64,000 nucleotides of DNA from Chryseobacterium sp. Bi04 (GCF_918698085.1 NZ_CAKKLP010000003.1:248001-312000); one strand, 5' to 3'; counted from the stretch's first letter, positions 26,244 to 35,644 are shown. Numbers and translations are program-made. The notes: a model not told the origin generated them from the letters alone.

Positions 26244-27518
26244 TTAAATCGGCTTAAAACTTAATCCCTGTTCCTGCAGTAAGAGCTGTTCCTGCTCTTT
26301 ATAGTAACCACTTACTAATTTATCATGAATAGCTTCAAACGCTGCGAGAGTTTCATTAATCTCTGCATCGGTATGAGATGCTGTAGGAATTAATCTTAAA
26401 AGAATCATTCCTTTTGGAATTACAGGATATACAACAACAGATGTAAAAATACCGTAATTTTCTCTTAAGTCTTTAACCAATAGAGTTGCTTCTACCGGAG
26501 TTCCCTGCATCATAACCGGAGTTACACATGTATTGGTATCACCGATATTAAACCCTCTTTCTTTAAGACCACTCTGCAATTTTTCAACATTCTCCCAAAG
26601 TTTTGCTTTGATCTCTGGTCTTGATCTCAATAGTTCCAATCTTTTTAAACCTCCGATTACCATTGGCATGGTAAGAGATTTAGCGAAAATTTGAGACCTT
26701 AAGTTAAATTTCAGATATCTGATGATTTCTTTATCACCCGCAAGGAATGCTCCGAAACCTGCCATTGATTTTGCGAACGTAGAGAAGTATACATCGATCT
26801 GATCATTACAGTCCTGCTCTTCGCCTACTCCTGCACCTGTTTTACCAAGCGTTCCAAATCCGTGGGCATCATCTACTAAAAGTCTGAACTTATATTTTGA
26901 TTTAAGATCACAAATCTCTTTGATTTTTCCTTGCTGTCCTCTCATCCCGAAAACTCCTTCAGTAATTACTAAAATACCACCTCCGGTTTCTTCAGCAACT
27001 TTAGTAGCTCTTTGAAGGTTTTTTTCAAGGCTCTCTATATCGTTATGTCTGTAGGTAAATCTTTTACCTGAATGAAGTCTTACTCCATCCACGATGCACG
27101 CATGAGAATCCATATCATAAACAATGACATCATTTCTGCTTACCAAAGCATCAATGGTAGATACCATTCCCTGGTAACCGAAGTTTAATAAATATGCTGA
27201 TTCTTTTTGTACAAAATCTGCCAATTCTCTTTCCAGCTGAAGGTGCTGATCTGTCTCTCCGGACATCGCCCTTGCTCCCATAGGATAAAACATTCCATAT
27301 TCTGCAGCTGCATTGGCATCCGCTTCCTTCACTTCAGGATGGTTACAAAGACCTAAATAGTCATTGGCACTCCAGAAAATTACTTCTCTACCCTGAAATT
27401 GCATTCTCGGACCAATGGGGCCCTCCAATCTTGGGAAAATAAAATAGCCTTCACCATAATCTGCAAATTGTCCAAGAGGTCCTGGATTTTCTTTTATTCT
27501 TTCAAAAATATCCAACAT
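26244..27518 (-). CDS. capB: Alpha-oxoamine synthase, probable cysteate fatty-acyltransferase (sulfonolipid backbone)
   Basis: The 424-residue PLP enzyme of the serine palmitoyltransferase / 2-amino-3-ketobutyrate ligase family has WSANDYLGLCNHP, GYQGMVSTIDAL, DSHACIVDG (His stacking on PLP), VDDAHGFGTLGKTG and TFAKSMAGFGAF, in which Lys250 should bind PLP. In Chryseobacterium gleum and Flavobacterium, an enzyme of this family condenses cysteate with a fatty acyl thioester to give the capnine backbone of sulfonolipids. The gene lies directly downstream of a cysteine-synthase-like gene here, which is the reported capA-capB arrangement. A plain serine palmitoyltransferase is the alternative. 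The family is certain; the cysteate substrate is inferred from context. Confidence 0.75.
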   Translation of the reverse strand: MLDIFERIKENPGPLGQFADYGEGYFIFPRLEGPIGPRMQFQGREVIFWSANDYLGLCNHPEVKEADANAAAEYGMFYPMGARAMSGETDQHLQLERELADFVQKESAYLLNFGYQGMVSTIDALVSRNDVIVYDMDSHACIVDGVRLHSGKRFTYRHNDIESLEKNLQRATKVAEETGGGILVITEGVFGMRGQQGKIKEICDLKSKYKFRLLVDDAHGFGTLGKTGAGVGEEQDCNDQIDVYFSTFAKSMAGFGAFLAGDKEIIRYLKFNLRSQIFAKSLTMPMVIGGLKRLELLRSRPEIKAKLWENVEKLQSGLKERGFNIGDTNTCVTPVMMQGTPVEATLLVKDLRENYGIFTSVVVYPVIPKGMILLRLIPTASHTDAEINETLAAFEAIHDKLVSGYYKEQEQLLLQEQGLSFKPI

Positions 27519-27537
27519 TATATCGTGATTTTTAAGT

Positions 27538-27573
27538 AAAAAAGCCTTTGTTGTAGAACACGCAAAAGGCTTG
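27538..27573 (-). terminator. Hairpin with T run between capA and capB
   Basis: On the minus strand, AAGCCTTTTG and CAAAGGCTTT pair around an 11-12-nt loop, followed by a T run (complement of 27538-27543). It sits between the two sulfonolipid genes, so it may reduce read-through or act as a processing signal. Confidence 0.75.
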
Positions 27574-27596
27574 ATTTATATTGTGATTATATATTA

Positions 27597-28634
27597 TTAT
27601 TTGATAAACTCTGTCTTGAAGACTTCATCGTAATTGTGAACACAATTATTAACAAATCCCTGCTCAGCCATCCATTTATCATTGTACACCTTTGTAATAT
27701 ATCTTGAACCGTGATCAGGATAAATCAAGACAATGATATCATCCTTCGTTAGTTCGTGAGATTGGGCATATTGTATTAACCCCTGCGTTACGGCTCCGGT
27801 AGTATAACCTCCCATGATGGCCTCTTTTAAAGCAATTTCGCGGGTTCTGTATGCAGCCATTTCATCATTTACTCTTACAAACTCATCTACTTTATCAAAA
27901 AGAAGGGCAGAAGGAATTAAATTTTTTCCCATACCTTCAATTTGATAAGGATGAACATCTTCCTTATGGATTTCTCCCGTCTCATGATAGCTTTTTAATA
28001 TAGATCCATCTGCATCCACCCCAATAATTTTAATATCCGGATTCTTCTCTTTCAAAAATTTAGCGGAACCTGACAGGGTACCACCTGTTCCTGTACATGC
28101 AAAAAGGTGAGTGACCTTACCTTCTGTCTGTTCCCAAATTTCAGGACCCGTAGTCTGATAGTGGGCATCAATATTCAGTTCATTAAAGTACTGATTGATA
28201 TAAATAGAATTAGGGGTTTCCTGAGCGATTCTCTTAGCTACTTCATAGTATGATCTCGGATCATCCGCTGCTACATTAGCCGGACATATATATACAGTTG
28301 CTCCTAATGCTTTTAGATAAGCAATCTTTTCAGGTTTCGTTTTGTCGCTTACTGCGAGAATACATTTATATCCTTTGATGATACATACCATTGCAATAGA
28401 AAATCCGGTATTTCCGGAAGTAGTTTCTACAACTACAGAATCTTCTTTTAATAAACCTCTCTGCTCTGCATTTTCTATAATATGTAGTGCAATTCTATCT
28501 TTGGTGGAATGTCCAGGATTATATGATTCTAACTTGGCATAAACGGTTGCTGGAATATCTTTTGTGACGGTATTTAGCTTCACCATAGGAGTATGTCCTA
28601 TCAGGCCAAGAATATTATCGTAAACATTACTCAT
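27597..28634 (-). CDS. capA: Cysteine-synthase-family PLP enzyme, probable cysteate synthase (sulfonolipid head group)
   Basis: The 345-residue fold-type II PLP enzyme has ESYNPGHSTKDRIA (Lys45 should hold PLP), TTSGNTGFSIAMV (substrate carboxylate loop) and ACTGTGGTLSG (phosphate loop). It resembles O-acetylserine sulfhydrylase, but GHSTKDR replaces the usual PGGSVKDR/PxSSVKDR. In the sulfonolipid pathway of C. gleum an enzyme of this family makes L-cysteate with sulfite as nucleophile. The adjacent capB-type gene on the same strand supports that role here. Ordinary cysteine synthase or cystathionine beta-synthase is the alternative. A -7 box lies about 30 nt upstream. Confidence 0.75.
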   Translation of the reverse strand: MSNVYDNILGLIGHTPMVKLNTVTKDIPATVYAKLESYNPGHSTKDRIALHIIENAEQRGLLKEDSVVVETTSGNTGFSIAMVCIIKGYKCILAVSDKTKPEKIAYLKALGATVYICPANVAADDPRSYYEVAKRIAQETPNSIYINQYFNELNIDAHYQTTGPEIWEQTEGKVTHLFACTGTGGTLSGSAKFLKEKNPDIKIIGVDADGSILKSYHETGEIHKEDVHPYQIEGMGKNLIPSALLFDKVDEFVRVNDEMAAYRTREIALKEAIMGGYTTGAVTQGLIQYAQSHELTKDDIIVLIYPDHGSRYITKVYNDKWMAEQGFVNNCVHNYDEVFKTEFIK

Positions 28635-28664
28635 TACTTGTTATTTTCAATAAAAATCTGACTG

Positions 28665-28672
28665 CAAAAATA
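28665..28672 (-). promoter_or_regulatory. -7 element of the capA promoter
   Basis: On the minus strand this reads TATTTTTG, 30 nt before the ATG. No clear TTG at the -33 position. Confidence 0.5.
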
Positions 28673-28855
28673 CAAAAAAATAAATAATTACTAAACTTTT
28701 GTTTGATTTCTAGAAGTCAATTTTAGAAAACTTATTTTCTCATTTACAGTTTTAGCAGGTGTATGATCGCAAATTCTACGCCAAATTTTTAAATTTTGTT
28801 AAAAACAATATAAAATAATATAAAAGCCTTATTTTCGCATAATTGATTTAATACT

Positions 28856-31800
28856 ATGAAAAATTGGACTTTTAGGCAATGGAACACCGCTTTAGGATGG
28901 GTGATTTTCGTCATTGCGTTTTTTACGTACTTGTCCACGATAGAACCCAATTTCAGTTTTTGGGATTGTGGAGAGTACATTTCTTCAGCAGTAAAACTTG
29001 AAGTAACGCATGCTCCGGGAGCAGCTTTATTCCAGATTGTGGGTGCCGTGGCAGCCATTTTTGCATTAGGAAAAGGCGAAAATTATTCTATCGTAATTAA
29101 TGCGATGTCTGCATTGTTCAGTGCACTGACTATTTTATTTTTGTTTTGGACCATTACACATTTTGTAAGAAGACTCTTAAACAAAGACTTTGAAGAGATT
29201 ACCAAACATCAGGAAATCTCTATTTTATTTGCTGGAGCAATAGGAGCACTCTGCTTTACGTTCTCAGATACCTTTTGGTTTTCTGCAGTAGAAGGAGAAG
29301 TATACTCAATGGCTTCCATGTTTATCGCACTTTTGGTCTGGTTGATCACAAAATGGGAGAATGAGTATAAAGCTGCTGACAGTGAGAGATGGATCATCCT
29401 TATTTTCTTTATTTTAGGTCTTTCTGTTGGGGTACACATGATGTGTATGCTGGCTATCCCTGCAGTATGCCTTGTATACTATGCAAGAAATTATAAGTTT
29501 ACCTGGAAAAACTTTATCTGGGCAAACCTTATTACCCTGGGAATTTTGATTATTGTCTTCAAAATTATTTTCCCTTTAATTATGACCATGTTCGGAAGAC
29601 TGGAGATTTTCTTCGTAAACGGGCTGGGACTTCCTTTCCACTCAGGAACTATTGTTGCATTTATCCTAATGGTAGCGATCTGCTATTTTATTATTAAATA
29701 TGCCAGAAGAGCCAAGAAAAATGTATACCAGACGGCAGCTTTATCTGTGGTTTTCATGATGATAGGATTTTCTTGCTGGATGGTTATCCCAATCAGAGCA
29801 AATGCCAATCCACCTATGAACCTTAATGATCCTGATACAGCTATTGGTATGTTGGATTATTACAACAGAGAACAGTATGGTGACTGGCCAACGATCTACG
29901 GACAAAACTATACGGCATTTCTTGATGCTAACGGAATCGAGAAAAATGAAGACGGAAGTTTTAAAACAACGAAAACCGGGGAAATCTACGAAAAAGATGA
30001 AAAAACCGGAACGTATAGAAAAACCGGAGATCGTTTCAATTATGTATTCAATAAGTCTCAGATAAGCTTAATGCCAAGAATGTTCAGTGAAGATAAAGAT
30101 GTAATGGCGAATTATATTGCCATGTATGGAGCTCCTGATTTTACATTCAATTATGGCAATGAAGATGTTGCAGATAACCCACAGGCTAAGCAGATCTTCG
30201 ATGAGATGAGAACGAAATATGAAGATAAATCAATTACTGCGGCAGATTATCTGAAAGTAAAACCATATAACCTGATCAATGTTCAAAAGCCTTCATTACT
30301 CCAGAATATGGATTATTTCATTTCTTTCCAGAACGGATATTACTTTGTAAGATACCTGATGTGGAACTTTGTAGGAAGACAAAATGATCTTGAAGGAAAC
30401 ATGGAAAGTACAAAAGGAAACTGGATTTCAGGTATTCCTTTTATCGATAATGCATTAGTAGGAAATCAGGATAAAATGCCTGCTAAGTTTAAAAATGAAA
30501 GTACCGTAGCATTTTTCTTCCTTCCATTGATTTTAGGTTTGATTGGATTCTTTTTCCAACTGAACCGTGATTTCGGAAGATTTTATGCCTTATTATCTTT
30601 ATTTATTTTAACCAGTGTAGGAATTGTTTTCTATACAGGAGTAAAACCTTTTGAGCCTAGAGAAAGAGATTATGCCATGGTAGGTTCTTTCTATGCTTTC
30701 GCGATCTGGATAGGATTGGGAGCAGGTGCTATTCTTTGGTTCTTACAATCCAAAATAAAATCTAACGGTGCTAATATTGCTTTAGGAGTTGTTTTATTGG
30801 GAGTACCATTTATGATGGGCTTCCAGAACTATAATGTTCACGACAGAAGCAATAGATATACAGCGTATGACTATGCTTATTCTGTATTAAAATCACTGCC
30901 TAAGAACGATATCCTGTTCGTATATGGAGATAATGATACTTACCCGGTTTGGGCTATTCAGGAAACTGAAAGATTCAGAGATGATGTAAAAGTAGTTAAC
31001 TTTACCCTTGCTTCAACACCATGGAACTTAGATCAGGTGAAAAGAAGAACGTATAATGCAATGGGTATCCCAAGTCAGTTAACACATGATGATTACAGAG
31101 ACGGTGTCAATGACCAGATCTATATGATGAAGAAAGAAGATTGGGAAGGGGTTTTCTCTATGTTGAAAGAACAGGGCGCTCCTGAAACGGAATTCCAGTC
31201 ATTCAAAAAATATCTTACTCAGGATTCTTTAACATTGAAGCAGGCTATTGAGTTCATTAAATTCAAGTCTCCTGAAAAAGATCAGCTTTTAAAAATGTAT
31301 TTCGGAGAAGAGAAATATGAAAAATATAATATTCTTCCGGTTAATAAATTTATCCTTCCTGTCAATAAAGAAAATGCTTTGAAAGCAGGAATCATCAACA
31401 CGGAAGATCTTCCGAATGTAGCGAATCAGATTATGATCACTTACAAAGGAAACACGCTTTATAAGAACAACCTGATTCTGCTGGACCTGTTGGCAAACTT
31501 CGACTGGAAACGTCCGATCAATTTCTCCTCAGGAGGAATCTATGACAGCGAAAATATTTTCTACCTAAATGAATATCTTCAGTTTGACGGATTCAGCTAC
31601 AGGCTAATACCAATTCATACGCCTCAAACTCCGGATGGAGATATGGGAAGAGTAGATGCCAACTCATTGTATAATGTAGTGAAAAACTTCAGATGGGGGA
31701 ATTTCAAAAATTTAAATACCCACTTTGATGAGACAGCTACATCCAATATTATCAGCTACAGAATGTCAGCAAGCAGAGCCGCTTCAGCACTTGCATTGAA

Positions 31801-32341
31801 TAATCAGAAAGCAAAAGCATTGGAAATTCTGGATCTTGCAGCCAAAGAAATTCCTGCAGAGAAATATAATGATCCCCGTTCATTAAGTTCAATTGTATCA
31901 GGATACATTATTGCAGGTCAGGAGCAGAAAGGTCTTCAGCTGGCAGAAGTACTTAAGAAAGGAATCTTTGAAGAATATGATTATTATTTAAGCCTTTCTA
32001 AAGCGGATCAGAGTTATCTGAGAAGACAGATGAGAACAAAACCTATGGAATATTCTCTTATTGTTTCTGCAGTTACAGATGCTTATACAAGAATAGGTCA
32101 GAAAGAAAAAGCATATGCTTATCTGGTAAAATCCATTGAACCGATTGATAAGAAATTCAATGTTTTTGTAAAAGAACTTCAGCAGATGGGTAAAGACAAA
32201 GCAATGAAGGAATCTGAAAATGTTCAGCAGATCACACCATTCTATCAGTATTTATTTGATATCATGGAACCTTTTGATTCTACGTATTCAAAAGAAAAAG
32301 AAAATCAGATTACTACTGCAATTATCAAGGTAACACAATAA
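28856..32341 (+). CDS. DUF2723 membrane glycosyltransferase (POMT-like, GT-C fold)
   Basis: The product has 1161 residues. The N-terminal third is a polytopic membrane domain of about ten helices, with FWDCGEYISSAVKLEVTHAPGA near residues 31-52. The Asp-x-Gly-Glu in the first periplasmic loop is the catalytic pattern of polyisoprenol-sugar-using GT-C enzymes. After it comes a large soluble part. LFVYGDNDTYPVWAIQETE near residue 690 is characteristic of DUF2723 proteins, and the C-terminus is helical with TPR-like repeats. The family resembles TMEM260/protein O-mannosyltransferases, so O-glycosylation of secreted proteins is plausible. Such glycosylation is known in Bacteroidota. The next gene is also a GT-C-like enzyme. 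Confidence 0.88.
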   Translation: MKNWTFRQWNTALGWVIFVIAFFTYLSTIEPNFSFWDCGEYISSAVKLEVTHAPGAALFQIVGAVAAIFALGKGENYSIVINAMSALFSALTILFLFWTITHFVRRLLNKDFEEITKHQEISILFAGAIGALCFTFSDTFWFSAVEGEVYSMASMFIALLVWLITKWENEYKAADSERWIILIFFILGLSVGVHMMCMLAIPAVCLVYYARNYKFTWKNFIWANLITLGILIIVFKIIFPLIMTMFGRLEIFFVNGLGLPFHSGTIVAFILMVAICYFIIKYARRAKKNVYQTAALSVVFMMIGFSCWMVIPIRANANPPMNLNDPDTAIGMLDYYNREQYGDWPTIYGQNYTAFLDANGIEKNEDGSFKTTKTGEIYEKDEKTGTYRKTGDRFNYVFNKSQISLMPRMFSEDKDVMANYIAMYGAPDFTFNYGNEDVADNPQAKQIFDEMRTKYEDKSITAADYLKVKPYNLINVQKPSLLQNMDYFISFQNGYYFVRYLMWNFVGRQNDLEGNMESTKGNWISGIPFIDNALVGNQDKMPAKFKNESTVAFFFLPLILGLIGFFFQLNRDFGRFYALLSLFILTSVGIVFYTGVKPFEPRERDYAMVGSFYAFAIWIGLGAGAILWFLQSKIKSNGANIALGVVLLGVPFMMGFQNYNVHDRSNRYTAYDYAYSVLKSLPKNDILFVYGDNDTYPVWAIQETERFRDDVKVVNFTLASTPWNLDQVKRRTYNAMGIPSQLTHDDYRDGVNDQIYMMKKEDWEGVFSMLKEQGAPETEFQSFKKYLTQDSLTLKQAIEFIKFKSPEKDQLLKMYFGEEKYEKYNILPVNKFILPVNKENALKAGIINTEDLPNVANQIMITYKGNTLYKNNLILLDLLANFDWKRPINFSSGGIYDSENIFYLNEYLQFDGFSYRLIPIHTPQTPDGDMGRVDANSLYNVVKNFRWGNFKNLNTHFDETATSNIISYRMSASRAASALALNNQKAKALEILDLAAKEIPAEKYNDPRSLSSIVSGYIIAGQEQKGLQLAEVLKKGIFEEYDYYLSLSKADQSYLRRQMRTKPMEYSLIVSAVTDAYTRIGQKEKAYAYLVKSIEPIDKKFNVFVKELQQMGKDKAMKESENVQQITPFYQYLFDIMEPFDSTYSKEKENQITTAIIKVTQ

Positions 32342-32349
32342 AATACTTT

Positions 32350-32377
32350 AAAAACGGAACTTCGGTTCCGTTTTTTT
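32350..32377 (+). terminator. Intrinsic terminator with UUCG tetraloop
   Basis: A perfect 11-bp stem (AAAAACGGAAC with GTTCCGTTTTT) closed by TTCG and followed by T. It lies between the two membrane glycosyltransferase genes. Confidence 0.95.
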
Positions 32378-32381
32378 ATTA

Positions 32382-32412
32382 TTGGGAATCCTGAATTTTA
32401 AGGCTATATTTG
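32382..32412 (+). promoter_or_regulatory. Promoter of the second glycosyltransferase gene
   Basis: TTG (32382-32384), a 20-nt spacer and TATATTTG (32405-32412), 18 nt before the ATG at 32431. Confidence 0.8.
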
Positions 32413-32430
32413 TGAAACTAAAAATACAGA

Positions 32431-33924
32431 ATGTCCGAAACAAAGAATAGCAGGTTCCCCATCTATGCTGTAATTTTTACAGTACTTTTTAAACTCCTTT
32501 TTTTATTAACGCACTATATCCAGGAAGATGCATTTATTACCTGGAGGGTCGCTCAGAATTTACTGGATTACGGAGTGATCGGTTTCAATGGAGATACTAA
32601 AATCTCGGCTTCTACCACTCATCTGTATGTTTTTGTATCCTATATTTTCAACTTTGTTTTTGGAAAAGAAAACTTTATTGAACCTCTTTTGATTTTCAAT
32701 TCTCTTCTTTTTACAATAGGGACATTGTTTCTTTCTCATTTGGTTCTTAAAAATCCTTTGCATAAAGCTATTTTCATCTTTTTAATAGGTATTCTTCCTC
32801 CTTCCATTAAAATTTCAATCCTTGGAATGGAATATGGACTATTATTTTTTCTGGAGATGTCATTGCTGTATTATGGCTTTTACAAAGGAAAAAAATGGGT
32901 GCTGGCCTTACTTCCGGTTCTGATCATGTTCACAAGAATAGACACGGTAATCTTCCTGGGAATTGTTTTTTTGGTTGACCTTTTCTGGAACAAAAAAATC
33001 AGATGGATTTATGTCTTTGGTGGGATTTGGGGTGTTTTATTTACCGTAGCCTTCAACTGGTTTTACTTTGGTGAGCTTGTCAATAATACCATCACAGCAA
33101 AGAAATTACTGTATGAGCAAAGTTTTACACTGCAGCAGCACATTAATTATTTCTTTGCGAGTTTTGGAAATTTCTGGGGAATGCTGAAAGTACCTGGGAA
33201 TTTTAATCCTGTAACAGTTGTTGTATTGATTTTTGAGCTTCTGTGCTTCATTTACCTGGTCAGACAAAGAAATAACAGGAATTATTTCCTGTGGATGATT
33301 TTTATTTTCGGATGGATAAAACAGATTATTTTTATCTCTCAAAAAAGCTTATTCGATTGGTATTACTGGGTTCCACAGCTTCTGCTTTTCGTGCCTGTTC
33401 TTATTTTTATCTTAGAACAGAAAGAGAAAAGAAACCTGTGGCTGTCTTTATTGATTATATTTTATATTGTTCCCATGCTTGCCTTTCAGACTATTCATTC
33501 TATTGCGACAGGAAATGGAGAATGGAATTACCGCAGAACAATAGGGGTATTTTTAAACCAATATGAAAAAGATAAAAATCAATGGATCTTGCTGGAACCG
33601 GCGGGATATGTTCCTTACTTTTCGGAGTTAAAAACAATTGATGAAGTAGGGCTGGTAGATAAACAGATTCAGGAAGAAATCAAAAAGGATAAAGCGAATT
33701 ATTGGATCAATACAGTAAAAACAAGAAAGCCAAAATATCTTCTTTCCTATAAAAATCTGTATGAAGGCAATGATGCTAATGCTGTTTATTATCAGACCCA
33801 TTACAGGCTTCTGAAAGAATTCAGAGTGAAAGATCACCTGAAAAGCGACCACAAAATACTGGAAAAAATCTATCAGCTGAAGCCTTCCGGAACAGATTAT
33901 AATCTATACATTAAAATAGAATAA
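32431..33924 (+). CDS. Polytopic GT-C-type glycosyltransferase
   Basis: The 497-residue membrane protein has about ten transmembrane helices, starting at residue 9, and a soluble C-terminal part from about residue 365. Its first loop contains YIQEDAFITWRVAQNL, with an acidic pair after helix 1, and GDTKISASTTHLY, a layout shared by arabinosyl- or mannosyltransferases that use lipid-linked sugars. The C-terminal region has WILLEPAGYVPYFSELKTIDEVGLVD. Exact sugar and acceptor are unknown. It has its own promoter and follows DUF2723 by 90 nt, so the two enzymes may serve one envelope glycan. Confidence 0.75.
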   Translation: MSETKNSRFPIYAVIFTVLFKLLFLLTHYIQEDAFITWRVAQNLLDYGVIGFNGDTKISASTTHLYVFVSYIFNFVFGKENFIEPLLIFNSLLFTIGTLFLSHLVLKNPLHKAIFIFLIGILPPSIKISILGMEYGLLFFLEMSLLYYGFYKGKKWVLALLPVLIMFTRIDTVIFLGIVFLVDLFWNKKIRWIYVFGGIWGVLFTVAFNWFYFGELVNNTITAKKLLYEQSFTLQQHINYFFASFGNFWGMLKVPGNFNPVTVVVLIFELLCFIYLVRQRNNRNYFLWMIFIFGWIKQIIFISQKSLFDWYYWVPQLLLFVPVLIFILEQKEKRNLWLSLLIIFYIVPMLAFQTIHSIATGNGEWNYRRTIGVFLNQYEKDKNQWILLEPAGYVPYFSELKTIDEVGLVDKQIQEEIKKDKANYWINTVKTRKPKYLLSYKNLYEGNDANAVYYQTHYRLLKEFRVKDHLKSDHKILEKIYQLKPSGTDYNLYIKIE

Positions 33925-33942
33925 AGAAGTTGAAAGGGTAGA

Positions 33943-33996
33943 CGGACTCAAACTCCCAAACTCTCAAACCCTCCGACTCTCAAACCTTCAAACCCA
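33943..33996 (+). repeat. Low-complexity pyrimidine/A-rich 10-mer repeat upstream of DUF1697
   Basis: Degenerate repeats of CTCAAACC/CTCTCAAACC run for about 54 nt with almost no G, ending just before the ATG at 34001. An inverse-like GTTGAAAGGGTAG sits just upstream (33930-33942). Confidence 0.75.
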
Positions 33997-34000
33997 ACCT

Positions 34001-34528
34001 ATGAAATACTGTGCTTTTCTCCGTGGTGTCAACGTAAAAGGAACAAACATGAAAATGGCTGACGTATGCCAGGTTTTTAAAGAGGCCGGAATGGAAGATG
34101 TAAGTTCCATACTCGCTTCCGGAAATATCGTTTTTTCTTCAGATAAAACTGCTGAAGAATTAAAGATAGTTCTGGAAAAAGCAATGTCCGGGCATTTTTC
34201 TTATGAAGCTTTTTTATTTGTTAAATCCAAAGAGGAAGTAGAATTATTCTGGAATGGTATCCCTTTCGAAAAGAGTGATGATCTCCATATTTATGCCTTT
34301 GTGGGAGTTCCAGGAATTGAGGATATTTTGATGGAGGAATTTCAAAAAGCTTCCCAGGCGGAAAATGAAAAGGCAGAAATTATCAACAGTTTATTTTACT
34401 GGCAGGTTCCAAAAGGAAATACCTTAGATTCTACATTTGGGAAAATTTTAGGGAAGAAAAGCCTTAAAGACCGGTTTACAAGCAGGAATACCAATACTTT
34501 TGAAAAAATCCTGAAGAAGATGAACTAA
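34001..34528 (+). CDS. DUF1697 domain protein
   Basis: The 175-residue protein begins CAFLRGVNVKGTNMKMADV and continues SSILASGNIVFSS, the opening pattern of DUF1697, a ferredoxin-like-fold family of unknown function. The end, RFTSRNTNTFEKILKK, matches the family's C-terminal Arg-Asn-x-x-T motif. It lies behind a low-complexity repeat rather than an obvious promoter. Confidence 0.88.
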   Translation: MKYCAFLRGVNVKGTNMKMADVCQVFKEAGMEDVSSILASGNIVFSSDKTAEELKIVLEKAMSGHFSYEAFLFVKSKEEVELFWNGIPFEKSDDLHIYAFVGVPGIEDILMEEFQKASQAENEKAEIINSLFYWQVPKGNTLDSTFGKILGKKSLKDRFTSRNTNTFEKILKKMN

Positions 34529-34647
34529 GATTTTTTAGAAGCCCTACTTAACATTGCTTAATTAAAAATTTATTGATTTCTTAATGTACATAATAAACAA
34601 ACTTTCTTAATGCCTTAATGTTAAGATAAGGAGTATCTGTATACTCA

Positions 34648-34705
34648 ATAGAAATGGGTTTTTAAAAAACAATAAATCCCAATCGGTTTTAGCCAAAACC
34701 TGATA
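34648..34705 (+). repeat. Degraded copy of the GGGCTTTAGCCC/TTGGCTTTAGCC palindrome pair
   Basis: The segments ATAGAAATGGGTTTTT and CGGTTTTAGCCAAAACCT line up with those of the better-preserved copy at 21825-21890. The first palindrome has lost its right arm. Confidence 0.55.
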
Positions 34706-34711
34706 AAAACA

Positions 34712-34742
34712 AAAAAGCTATCCTCAATGAGAATAGCTTTTT
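34712..34742. terminator. Intrinsic terminator between DUF1697 and the nucleoside phosphorylase gene
   Basis: The stem AAAAAGCTAT with ATAGCTTTTT is extended by CTC/GAG after one mismatch, giving a hairpin with a 3-nt loop. It works in either direction between convergent genes. Confidence 0.85.
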
Positions 34743-34771
34743 GTATGTAATTATTATAATGGAAGCACTAC

Positions 34772-35626
34772 TTATTTAATGATTCTTTCCAATACCCATT
34801 CAATCAGGTTTTTCTCAGAAGCATGGTGATCTGCAGAGAATTCTCCACGTCTTCTGTTGGCAATTACGTTATTCACAGTAATGGCTTTATGTCCTAATAA
34901 TTTTGAAAGAGCATAGATAGCAGAAGTTTCCATTTCGAAATTTGTGATCCCAAGATCATTTAAAGTTTCCAGGAATTGATCATCTACTGCTTTTAAACGA
35001 AGCTGTCTTCCCTGTGGAGCATAGAACCCTGGGAATGTAGCCGTATTTCCGTGGTATTTGGCATCTTTATAATAGTCTCCCATTTCTTCTGCCCAATCTG
35101 AGAAATAAAGCATCGGTTTGATTTTTTCGTAAGGGAATTTCTCCAGAAAGCTTTTTGAAAATTCGTTCTCAAAATTGTAATCCTGGTAGAAATGCATCAA
35201 TCCGTCTAGTCCCACTACATTTTGGGTAACCAGCATATTATCAACCTGTACATCAGGGTTTACACTTCCGCAAGTTCCCATACGGAATAATTCAAGGGCC
35301 TTATGTTCAGTTTTAAACTCTTTATTTTTAAGATCGATGTTCACCAAAGCATCCAGTTCGTTCATTACGATATCGATGTTTTCAGTTCCGATACCTGTGG
35401 ACATTACTGTGATCCTCTCTCCGCGAAGAGTTCCTGTATGCGTATAAAATTCTCTTTTATTTTTTTTGATTTCTACCGTATCAAAATATTTTGAAACCTT
35501 TGCCACTCTGTCAGGATCACCCACAAGGATAATTTTATCAGCGATATCTTCGGGTAAAAGATTCAAGTGGTATACACTTCCGTCTTCATTCAGAACAAGT
35601 TCTGAGGCAGCAAGTTTATTGAGCAT
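34772..35626 (-). CDS. Nucleoside phosphorylase (NP-I family)
   Basis: The 284-residue cytoplasmic enzyme has IILVGDPDRVAKVSKYF (phosphate-binding Gly-Asp-Pro-x-Arg), STGIGTENIDIVMNEL, ELFRMGTCGSVNP and ITNFEMETSAIYALS (the Met-Glu-x-Glu/Ser ribose-binding motif). This places it with uridine/purine phosphorylases of the NP-I fold, which split nucleosides with phosphate. The base specificity is uncertain; uridine phosphorylase-like is most likely. It lies 18 nt downstream of a small secreted protein gene on the same strand. Confidence 0.9.
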   Translation of the reverse strand: MLNKLAASELVLNEDGSVYHLNLLPEDIADKIILVGDPDRVAKVSKYFDTVEIKKNKREFYTHTGTLRGERITVMSTGIGTENIDIVMNELDALVNIDLKNKEFKTEHKALELFRMGTCGSVNPDVQVDNMLVTQNVVGLDGLMHFYQDYNFENEFSKSFLEKFPYEKIKPMLYFSDWAEEMGDYYKDAKYHGNTATFPGFYAPQGRQLRLKAVDDQFLETLNDLGITNFEMETSAIYALSKLLGHKAITVNNVIANRRRGEFSADHHASEKNLIEWVLERIIK

Positions 35627-35644
35627 AATGTATATTTTTGTATT

